Assembly: GCA_002794775.1 (NCBI GenBank)
Contig: NBAY01000072.1
Span: 62,001 to 126,000, forward strand
Reading direction: 5' to 3'
DNA from: Porodaedalea pini
Lineage: Eukaryota; Basidiomycota; Agaricomycetes; Hymenochaetales; Hymenochaetaceae
Length of the DNA: 64,000 nt
How positions within the stretch are numbered: the first letter of the stretch is position 1; each line of letters begins with the position of its first letter. Both the position numbers and the translations under genes were made by a program. Below the pieces are notes generated by a model that was not told the DNA's origin, searched no databases, and saw only the letters and a list, made by a program, of their open reading frames with translations. Of this stretch, positions 12,736 through 22,071 are shown piece after piece.

Positions 12736-13993
12736 ATGATGATGTGTGGCAAGGCTTTCTCGAACAATGCACGGTCCATTCTCTTCAAGCTGCACCAATC
12801 CAATGAGTTCACCATGGACCATCTTTCTGTGTTGACGGACATCAATCGTTGAACAATCTATCAGATCATAAAGACTGGGAGGCTACTGGGGGTGTCAAGA
12901 GAGATAGAAAGAGGACTGACCAGCCAAGGCTGTTGGACTATCCGGATGTACAGGTGAGGTGTAGTGTGCCAGCGCTGATGGACATTGCTCATCAGGATTC
13001 CATTTGCCACCAGTATCTCCTCAGTTCAGTCAATCAATGCAGGGACCTATTCCTTGATGAGCTGAGGCAGAAGCTCAGCACATCTTCTGGTAAATACATT
13101 TCAGACTCTACGATATGGAGGACGTTGGAATGGGCTGGATTCACTATGAAAAGGGTATGGTCTTTTGTTTTCAACTAGTCAAGCCCAAATCCAACCTGGT
13201 CGAAGATTTCAAAGAAGGCACGCGAACGCAGCGAGACTGCGCAAATACAATATTGTCTCAAAATTGGCGAGAAATATGAAGCTGAACAGCTTGTGTTTGT
13301 TGATGAAAGCACTTGCGACCATCGCACTTTCTTGAGAAAAAAGGCATGGGCTTTATGCGGGCATCAAGCCAGCTGCAAACAGTTTTTCGCCAGGGGAAAG
13401 AGGTACACATAGTCCCATCATACCTCAGGGTGTCATATGTCAAACTTCCTCCAGGTATTCAATCCTTCCAGCAATCTCTCTTGACAGAATGCTTGACTGC
13501 ATCATCTTGGAAGGCTCATTCAATACAGAATCCTTTACCACTTCCATCGCACGTCTCCTCAATCATATGGAACCTTTTCCAGGACCGAACTCAGTCATTG
13601 TCATGGACAACTGTGCTATCCACAAGTCAAATGAAATTCACAAGTTGATCAAATCCAGGTGCAGTACTTTTTCCTCCCATGCATTGCTCCAGCACTGATG
13701 CATTCTGTAATTGCGTGTCTAGTGGCATGAAGCTTGAATTCCTTCCTGCATACTCTCCAGATTTCAATCCAATTGAATTGGCCTTCTCGCTACTCAAAAC
13801 TCAACTTCAACGACTTGCCCTGCCAGAAGAAGGAGGAGATGTTATGGTGTATGCACAGCTTTACAGAGAGATTATGTCAATTAGTGCAAATGACTGTCGA
13901 GCCTTCTACCAACACTGTGGGTATGTCCACTGGCCCTGGTGCATAGCTACCCTCAATTCTCAAGTGAAATCCTCTGACGACGTGCTCAGGTGA
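12736..13993 (+). pseudogene. Tc1/IS630-type DDE transposase (left copy)
   Basis: The N-terminal HTH-like part from ATG 12736 reads through a TGA (12850-12852), followed by a one-base shift near 12875. After that the frame is open: GRPRLL-like and winged-helix segment (LDELRQKL...STIWRTL) up to 13154, then introns 13155-13214 (60 nt), 13403-13454 (52 nt) and 13659-13722 (64 nt), all phase-consistent. Catalytic residues are Asp at 13302 (FVDEST), Asp at 13606 (VMDNCAIHKS) and Glu at 13775 (SPDFNPIE). The spliced spacing between the last two is 34 residues, so DD34E. The core is intact; only the N-terminus is damaged, unless an unrecognised intron removes the lesion. It would bind the terminal repeats and cut at TA. 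Confidence 0.8.
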
Positions 13994-14149
13994 ATTGGCT
14001 AGGACTGCTAGGGATACATAGATTTATAAATAAGCTCTAAATTGTCATTTGTTCACTTTTCGAACCTGTTACAAGTGGACTACATAAGATGAAGGAAATG
14101 TTTGCATAAAGAACAAAAGCAAAGTCATGAAACCAAGGAGAGGAATAAT

Positions 14150-16073
14150 TTACCATTGAGGCTGCTGAGGCACAGCAGCTGCAAGCAGCAGGTCCATGGG
14201 TGCCACAGTGGTGTCAACTTCAAGATTTGTGAAATCAGTTGTCACCATACCAAGCAGTGTTTCTAGGTCCCTCCCACAGCTTGGAAACTTTGTTTTGGCC
14301 TCAAGCACTGCACGTTCCCAAAGATGTTTCAAAGTTTCATCTGGCAGGGAGCTCAGGTGCACATATGAATTCCCATCCTCACGAAGCTCCCAGTCATCTA
14401 CCAAGATTGTGTACAACAGTTGCTTTTGTGCAAGCATAGTGCAAGCGAACATAGCATCGTTAATTTTTCCTTCCAACTCCTTCAAAGTTCCCTCAATTTG
14501 CATCACAGCATGCTGTATGTAGTGAAGCCAGTCCTCCTCCCCAATGGCACAGACTTTTGTGATCAAACATTGAAGTTTGATGGATTGTAGGGGATCATGA
14601 TGATTTGCATAGACATTTTTGAGCTCAAGAAAGCCGTCACGGATGGTCTCGGTGACTACTGCAAATCTGTCTTGTTCACCCTGAAGTTGTCCCGCCTGTG
14701 CACGCAGCATTGCCACATAGCCCGGCAGGGTGGCAAGCCAGACGTCAAGTTCATCTGTATCAAACTCCTGATATTCTCTCATCTCTCTTTCACCTGTTCG
14801 TTTACTAATCCACGACCTGACAACGTTAGCACCAAGGGCTATTTTTTTCCAGAATGTCATCCATGCCAATGTGTCAAGCTGGTGGTATGCATTGAGTGAG
14901 TGATACCATTTGTTTGCCCATGGTCTGCCTTCCTTTTCTATTTTGACCTCGGATATCTCCACTCCAATAAGTCCTGCACGTTCTTTGAGTAATTTGGCTA
15001 TGGCCTCCTTCACAAGCGCATTTGCCTCATCTTTTGCCTTTGCCTTTGCCTTTCTTGCAGCTTTCTTTTTAATTGGCACTAATGACTCTGACCCCTGCTC
15101 TACTGAAAGCTGTGTGTATTCTGAGGTCGGGGTGTTGCTAGCAGACGCAACTGACACACGAGAGCTCGGCAAGACAATGCTCTCTTTGGCTGGTACATTG
15201 AATATGGAAGCATGGAGAGGGCTATACCAGTATCGTAGGTAGTCATTGAGGAAAGAATACATTCCATTGTAGAAATGATGGTGCCCAAAGTCGAGGAGGT
15301 GTCGGTGCAGTATAGCGTTATGCGCCTCCACCGACTGATGGTAAAATTAATCCCAGTAAGTTTGCTTATCAATGGCCAAAATAGGGACCTGCTTACATTC
15401 AATATAAGAGCTTGCTCCAACACATGGATCTGATTTTGCATTGCGGCAGCTCCTGCATCTTGCAATTCTTGCTTAATGTCCACTGAAGACTGAATGTAGT
15501 CTAGCTTTTGATTGACTTCCGCACGGTTCTCTGCCTGCTGCCGCTCCAACTCTGCCCACTGCTGCTCCAATTCTGCCTGCTGCTGCACCACTTTTTCTGC
15601 AAGTTTATCAATCTGTGCAGATAACTCCTCTTGCCATGTTTTCATATCCTGCTTTCGCTTCCTCCTTGCTGTCAGCCACTGTCCAGCATGGGTCTCTTTC
15701 TTGCATTGGATTTCTAAGGATTTGCCTTTTTCTTTTGATGAGGCGGCTTCAGCTGCCGCCGTCTTTGCCATCGTCTGGATAAAGATCCCTGCAGAAGCTG
15801 CAAACCAAAGATAAATTGAAAGGGGTGAAAAAAGAAAGCAACTTGCTCTGACTTACTGTCCAATGTTAACAATTCAAAGAGATCATGGGATGCTGACGAC
15901 CCACTTGTGCTGCTACTTAGCTGGTCCTCTTCCTCCATATGGCTCTCCATGTTGTGATCGAGATCTAGTGTGATGCAACAAGGGGATATGTCCGAGACAA
16001 CGTGACTGCGGGGCATGAGTGATAAGAGGGGACAATGCGGGTGTGAGCTTACATATATCTCAGCCATTGTCAT
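14150..16073 (-). CDS. 600-aa coiled-coil protein of unknown function (transposon cargo)
   Basis: Exons 16073-15857, 15797-15397 and 15334-14150. Introns are 15856-15798 (59 nt, GTAAGT...TTGCAG) and 15396-15335 (62 nt, GTAAGC...ATCAG). The phases add up to 601 codons with no stop. The N-terminus is Ser/acidic-rich. A long Gln/Glu/Ala heptad-like coiled coil lies at about residues 75-200 (repeats of QQAELEQQWAELERQQ type). A Lys/Ala-rich patch (KKKAARKAKAKAKDEA) falls near residue 290 and a Trp-rich globular C-terminal half follows. No family recognised. The intact spliced frame contrasts with the damaged neighbours and suggests recent function. The gene is divergent from the plus-strand partner with 171 bp between start codons. 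Confidence 0.65.
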
Positions 16074-16244
16074 GTGGACTGATCTCTATCTGGCAGGCCC
16101 CCAACACCTTACTGTACAGCTAGGATGAAGAAGTGTGCTAGGACTTGCCTTTTACAGTTTCTGACCTTATATACCCAGAGCACTAGCCAAATGCCATAAT
16201 CTAAGCATTGCATATTCACTTTTCCACATGGATTTTTTTCTCTT
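16074..16244. promoter_or_regulatory. Shared divergent promoter region
   Basis: 171 bp between two opposed ATGs, AT-rich. TATATAAGG-like sequence on the minus strand near 16170 lies about 95 bp upstream of the minus-strand ATG. Confidence 0.4.
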
Positions 16245-18126
16245 ATGCCTCCTCAATGTACCAAAATCCCCTCCAAAAAGGCCAAAGTGGCTGAGGAAGC
16301 CAAGGCTATCAAAAATGCACCCAAGCATCCCCATTGCCGACCAAGAAAGATCGCAGAAGCAGCTGCAAGCCCCAAAGCAAAACTAGCCATTCGCAAGTCC
16401 CCATGAACCCCTGCGCCTCGAACACCTTTCAATTCAAACGCTAAACTGACCAGGAGGCTGCTGAAAAAGCATGCCAGAAAGGTGACTTGGACATCTTGAG
16501 AATCTATACTTACTTGTACTGACATTCTGCTATTACTCTCTTCCTTTGGAACTGCCATGAACAGGATTACAACAGTGATGACAATGATGATGATGACGAT
16601 GTCAACGTCAATCCAGCTGCTGTAGCAGAAATCTCAGTCCTTGATGTGGCATGAGCCGGGGGTTATAATGGCCCTGCTGATGAAACTCTACAGTTAGACA
16701 GTACTTATGAGGAAGTTCCCGACTTCCCATCCGATGGCAGCTTTTTTTCGCTGGGTAAGAGATATTTTTACATCATAAATATGGTCTTACATGTATATCA
16801 GATGGCCCTGCCAACTGGAGTATTCCTTCCCTTGGAACAGCAAAGGCACAAGGGATGGTTACATCAACACCAGCCACAGACAGGGCAGACAGAGATGTGA
16901 TTGAAGTAAAGGTCTTGGTTTTGGACGGCATCGGCAGACGGGAGCTGATCTTGTGCTCCGACATGCTATTAAATGATTTGTTGGTCGAGGTTGCAAAGGT
17001 GACAGGGGGCTCCTGCATCATCACGCGTCTTGGAGTTGAGGGCCCATGGTGTATCAAAGAAGGCCCAAACAAATACCTTCTAGAGTATCTAGATAATCAG
17101 AGTGCATTGGATAAGGTCTTTGCAGAGGTCCACAAACACCGCAAGGAGCAAGTGGCCAAAAAGATGAAAACCAAAAGTGATCCAAAGATCATCATCAGAG
17201 ATCTCCCAGAGGTTTGTTCAATTGTGTTTCATTGCCAGCTATTTCAACTCAGATATTCTGGCTGGATAGGATTCTAACATGCAGGGCAAAAGGGGCAAAA
17301 AGACTTTGGCAAAAGCTAAGCCGACAGTAGCGCCACTCGATAATGTGAAGAGCACATATGATAATGAGATTGAGGAAATCACATGCAAGATTGTAGTGAG
17401 CTTCACATGTGATGAGCATGGCAGTAAACTGTGCACAATGCTGAAAGGTATGCAGGAGCATGTCACATACACTATGGAGGATGTTGCTGAGCACGCAAAA
17501 CTTCTTGTGAGTCTTAAATTGTCATTTCGTGCACAAGTCTATATATCTCACTCAAAATGTCTATTGTTATTTCTAAGCACTGAAACATGCCAGGAGTGAC
17601 CTACACCGATCCACCTGAGGCTCTTAAACTTCTAGATAGAAAGCCACACAAGTCGTACTCAGTCGCAAGAGCAGCTGAGAGGAATGCAGAAGTTTATACC
17701 CATGCGGCTCCACCTGATCCTGTGTTGCACGAACCTCCTGTGATTAACCACCCCTCAACCATGCAGCTGCAAGCCATGATGCAGCACCCTCTCATGATGC
17801 AGAATCCTCTCATGATGCAGACTATGTTTGGCAACAATGTGATCAGTCAAAGGCGGCCTCGAGAGTTCCCATCCATTAGCAAGTGGCTGGACTCTCTGCA
17901 TGAGGATATGGAATGGGGCCAAGCTCCCTGCCCTAACTATCAGATTTTTAGGCAGTCATTCAAAGAGCGAGGTCTAGTTCACCTGGATGATATCCAAGGG
18001 CTGTCCAAGGATGACATATGGAAAATAGCGGAGGAGGATAAATTAGTTGTCAACCTCGGCCTTGTCAATCATCTTCATCACTATGCAGACCAAGATTACA
18101 ACCTCATTGTCAATTCTCACAGCTAA
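16245..18126 (+). pseudogene. Five-exon gene with SAM-like C-terminus and three in-frame TGAs (transposon cargo)
   Basis: Exons 16245-16481, 16565-16754, 16802-17211, 17285-17506 and 17578-18126. The introns are 83, 47, 73 and 71 nt, and the phases fit to 536 codons. The N-terminus is Lys/Ala rich (DNA-binding-like) and exon 2 is Asp-rich. Exon 3 looks like a folded alpha/beta segment (residues IEVKVLVLDGIG onward). Exon 5 has a Met/Gln-rich linker and a C-terminal helical segment (FPSISKWLDSLHED ... GLVHLDDIQGLSKDDIW) resembling a SAM-type domain. TGA codons occur at 16404-16406, 16652-16654 and 17581-17583, each consistent with a mutated CGA. The fourth intron starts GTTTGT (order-dependent call). 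Probably dead in this copy. The SAM call is tentative. Confidence 0.5.
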
Positions 18127-18231
18127 ATGATCACTCCTAATCATTACTATCAAAGCATGTCAATAGAGGACTACACTCAAAAATGACATAGATTTATTGA
18201 TAATTGAAAGCTATTTCCATCCATGTGACTT

Positions 18232-19489
18232 TCACCTGAGCACGTCGTCAGAGGATTTCACTTGAGAATTGAGGGTAGCTATGCACCAGGGCCAGTGGAC
18301 ATACCCACAGTGTTGGTAGAAGGCTCGACAGTCATTTGCACTAATTGACATAATCTCTCTGTAAAGCTGTGCATACACCATAACATCTCCTCCTTCTTCT
18401 GGCAGGGCAAGTCGTTGAAGTTGAGTTTTGAGTAGCGAGAAGGCCAATTCAATTGGATTGAAATCTGGAGAGTATGCAGGAAGGAATTCAAGCTTCATGC
18501 CACTAGACACGCAATTACAGAATGCATCAGTGCTGGAGCAATGCATGGGAGGAAAAAGTACTGCACCTGGATTTGATCAACTTGTGAATTTCATTTGACT
18601 TGTGGATAGCACAGTTGTCCATGACAATGACTGAGTTCGGTCCTGGAAAAGGTTCCATATGATTGAGGAGACGTGCGATGGAAGTGGTAAAGGATTCTGT
18701 ATTGAATGAGCCTTCCAAGATGATGCAGTCAAGCATTCTGTCAAGAGAGATTGCTGGAAGGATTGAATACCTGGAGGAAGTTTGACATATGACACCCTGA
18801 GGTATGATGGGACTATGTGTACCTCTTTCCCCTGGCGAAAAACTGTTTGCAGCTGGCTTGATGCCCGCATAAAGCCCATGCCTTTTTTCTCAAGAAAGTG
18901 CGATGGTCGCAAGTGCTTTCATCAACAAACACAAGCTGTTCAGCTTCATATTTCTCGCCAATTTTGAGACAATATTGTATTTGCGCAGTCTCGCTGCGTT
19001 CGCGTGCCTTCTTTGAAATCTTCGACCAGGTTGGATTTGGGCTTGACTAGTTGAAAACAAAAGACCATACCCTTTTCATAGTGAATCCAGCCCATTCCAA
19101 CGTCCTCCATATCGTAGAGTCTGAAATGTATTTACCAGAAGATGTGCTGAGCTTCTGCCTCAGCTCATCAAGGAATAGGTCCCTGCATTGATTGACTGAA
19201 CTGAGGAGATACTGGTGGCAAATGGAATCCTGATGAGCAATGTCCATCAGCGCTGGCACACTACACCTCACCTGTACATCCGGATAGTCCAACAGCCTTG
19301 GCTGGTCAGTCCTCTTTCTATCTCTCTTGACACCCCCAGTAGCCTCCCAGTCTTTATGATCTGATAGATTGTTCAACGATTGACGTCCGTCAACACAGAA
19401 AGATGGTCCATGGTGAACTCATTGGATTGGTGCAGCTTGAAGAGAATGGACCGTGCATTGTTCGAGAAAGCCTTGCCACACATCATCAT
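18232..19489 (-). pseudogene. Tc1/IS630-type DDE transposase (right copy)
   Basis: Mirror copy of 12736-13993. Introns at 19070-19011, 18822-18771 and 18566-18503. It carries the same TGA (19375-19373) and the same one-base shift near 19350, and an intact DD34E core. The only coding difference noticed is Ile to Val just before the TGA. Identical lesions mean the arms were copied, or homogenised, after the gene had already been damaged. Confidence 0.8.
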
Positions 19490-20464
19490 GGTGGGAGAGA
19501 AGGGTGTTTTCATGGTGAATGTGTTCATGTGCCAACCCCTAATCTGCATATACTGCTGACCATTGTAGCACGCCAACCTCTCTTCAGCAAAGCCATCTGC
19601 TCTTCTGTCTAGACTGTGGGTGACAATGGTTATGCCTTGCTCTTGACCAAGAAGAGGCTGCCAGCTGTTGCTGTTCTGGATCTGAAAGGACGTCTTCGAG
19701 TCTGTTTGCATGAACATACACTTGTGTATCTACTAGTGGTCCTGCATGGTGGATACGCTCACCTGGTATGCTGGTGAGATATCTGCAGCCATCTCTTCTT
19801 GAGATGGAGTAGTACTTATGAAGCAACACGTTGTTTCCAACTTCTATACTTCAGATGTGCAGGTGGCGCATGGTGCTACAGCGCGCAGGTCAAAAATAAA
19901 TTACCACTACAGTGTCAAATCAAGGCGGAGGGGCCCCCAAATAACCCAGGCTGTAGTAGATAGGATTGTCTATGTAGTGCAAGAAGTTTTGTATTTTTAC
20001 CTGTCAAATTGGCAGAGCTGTATGAAATGGACTGTCCAAACCCAGGTGAGAGCAGGTGTCCGAAGAACAGAAACATCCCCATTACACCACAAATAGTGCA
20101 CAGAATTACACCAAACTTATGCATGGGATTGCCATACATGTAAACCTAATTTACAGGTGGAGAAAAAAAATTTACAGGATGAGAGGAAAGGGGTATGATT
20201 TTTGCATATAGTGAGGGTGAGGTGTTAAAACAGGGCTGGTCGACATTGTTTGACTTATTTTGACAAAAATATTCATCTAACCTCGGATATTTTTACAGAT
20301 TCGGATTTGGATGAGCAAGTACTTTTTTTTGAGTGCTTAATGAACATGTATCGTGAGGAATTGACACAGTAAATCATCATTTACTCGAATTTTGGCAGTT
20401 ATGCCACAAGATGCATCAAAACCACATGAATTTGATGTGTGACAATACTTCTGAAAAGGGCAGT

Positions 20465-20610
20465 AAAATCCACATAGACTCCTTGCATGAATGGAAGATC
20501 TCTCTCAGATTTGGGATCTATGCTGAGTTGATTATATGCTAATCATGTGAACCATAGATCCCAAATCTGAGAGAGATCTTCCATTCATGCAAGGAGTCTA
20601 TGTGGATTTT
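20465..20610. repeat. 146 bp near-perfect palindrome (right)
   Basis: Inverted counterpart of 11615-11760 with the spacer reversed; it abuts the TA outside the right element end. Confidence 0.8.
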
Positions 20611-20935
20611 AAATCCAATGAGCCTCTTTTCTTTGTGTCCAAGACTTTACAGATTCTAAATCTAATAACCACCATTCTCTTGATTTACTGACAATGGAAA
20701 TTTGGAATCCCAGAATTATCTTATCCTTTGGCAAAGTAGATTGCAGACACTGAGTTCAGAAATACTTTTCTTGATGGCCATCAATTTTAGATACATAAAG
20801 CATAATTTCTGCAAAATTTGATTGATTGAGAATTTACAATCCATGTAAGGCTTTTCTGGCTGAAATTATATGAGCCCCACTAAACACTCCATGATATACT
20901 CCTTCCTCATGGAAAACCCTGGATTTTCCTGCCGT

Positions 20936-22071
20936 GTGTGGACAATGATAGGATACAGCCACTCGGACTCCGCTTGAAGTGGTCCGGGCACTTGGCGGTA
21001 AGCCTGGAAAGACTGGATGCAGTCTCTCACAGCTTTATCAGGAAAAAATCAATATTACTATCAGTCTTATCTTCATAACGAGCAACTCACCCAAACCACA
21101 TATCACCCTTGGCCCCCAACAGATATACCGTATATGCATTTATACACGTTACCATACTGCACTATATACACCAAGATATCATTGTACCAAACATCAAAAT
21201 ATATGTATATATGCCTCCCACCTCCGAGTCGACGATAAAAATGGCCGAGGGAAAGAGGAAACGAGGGGACGAGGTGATAAGCAGCAGACAAGAAAACACA
21301 AGAAACACAAGAAAGTAGAGACATATACGTACGTACAAAATACACTATCAGAGCGTGCAAGAAACTGGACAGGATGGACGAGGGGGTAGAGTAACATGTG
21401 GAGCAAACCGCGTGAATGGGGGAGTATTAAGTGTAGGGAGTGCATGATGCTGGCAAGGACGAGGACGAGGACATGCGCTACAGTTGGAATAGCGATATAG
21501 AAAACGATCCGTGTCGTATGCGACCGGCGTAACAAGAAAACAGAACTGTGCGTGGAGGCACAAAGAACAAACAGTGAACAGGCAGATAGCACAGAGCCAA
21601 GGATCACAGACAAGTGACGGCGTTCAGGGCTCATCATAGCCTATCGTGAATGAGGCCAACATGATAAATCAACGAAGCGATTCATCACCAACGGGTGAAA
21701 GACAAAAAGCGGATATAAGAATCAGACACGGGGATTAGAACGAAGCATCTCGATAGCGGACAACGAATAGTGGATGATGGACAACGGAATGAAGAAATGC
21801 AAGACGACATTAACAAGAAAGGAACGATTCAAGCGCAGAAGGGATATACAAATTAGAAGAGGAATTACGACCGATGAGCGATGAGCAATAGTATGCATGT
21901 AGGAGACGACGAAGCAGATCAGGACGACGAGGCCAAGAAAGCTAGACGAGCGGAGGGCTCGGGAGAAAACAAGGACCGAGATGCAACCTAGACAGATCAA
22001 TGACCAGAATCGCGCGTCAGCCAAAGGAGAAGACGCAGCTATGAAAGCTAGACAACGCACCTACTCATCTC
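20936..22071. other. Gene-free 3' flank of the velvet gene
   Basis: No supported gene in 1.1 kb. Purine-rich on the plus strand, with short open frames on both strands only. It probably contains the velvet 3' UTR. Confidence 0.4.

Larger units (their letters stand above)
11290..13994 (+). repeat. Left arm of 2.7 kb inverted repeat
   Basis: The reverse complement of 18231-20935, same length, with only two differences noticed by eye (near 12013 and at 12840), both CpG transitions. It contains, from outside in: about 325 bp of unidentified sequence, a 146 bp palindrome, a TA plus the element terminus at 11762, and the transposase gene. The inner edge is just past the transposase stop codon. Confidence 0.9.
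13995..18230. other. Unique loop segment between the inverted arms
   Basis: 4,236 bp with no other copy in the window, holding a divergent gene pair (14150-16073 minus and 16245-18126 plus). Neither gene resembles a transposase. Confidence 0.7.
11762..20463. mobile_element. 8.7 kb Tc1-like element with 2.2 kb inverted ends and gene cargo
   Basis: The ends are CTGCCCTTTTCAGAAGTATT and its reverse complement, each next to a TA (11760-11761; 20464-20465). Each end is a 2.23 kb inverted arm with an inward-reading transposase. The loop 13995-18230 carries two divergent genes. Known Tc1/IS630 elements have one transposase and are usually 1-5 kb, so this is either a composite made from two inverted copies or a foldback form. 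The inverted homology continues about 470 bp beyond these ends, so the true mobile unit is uncertain. Confidence 0.6.
18231..20935 (-). repeat. Right arm of 2.7 kb inverted repeat
   Basis: Mirror of 11290-13994; coordinates convert by 32225 minus x. The outer homology ends near GGATTTTCCTGCC at 20935. Confidence 0.9.
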
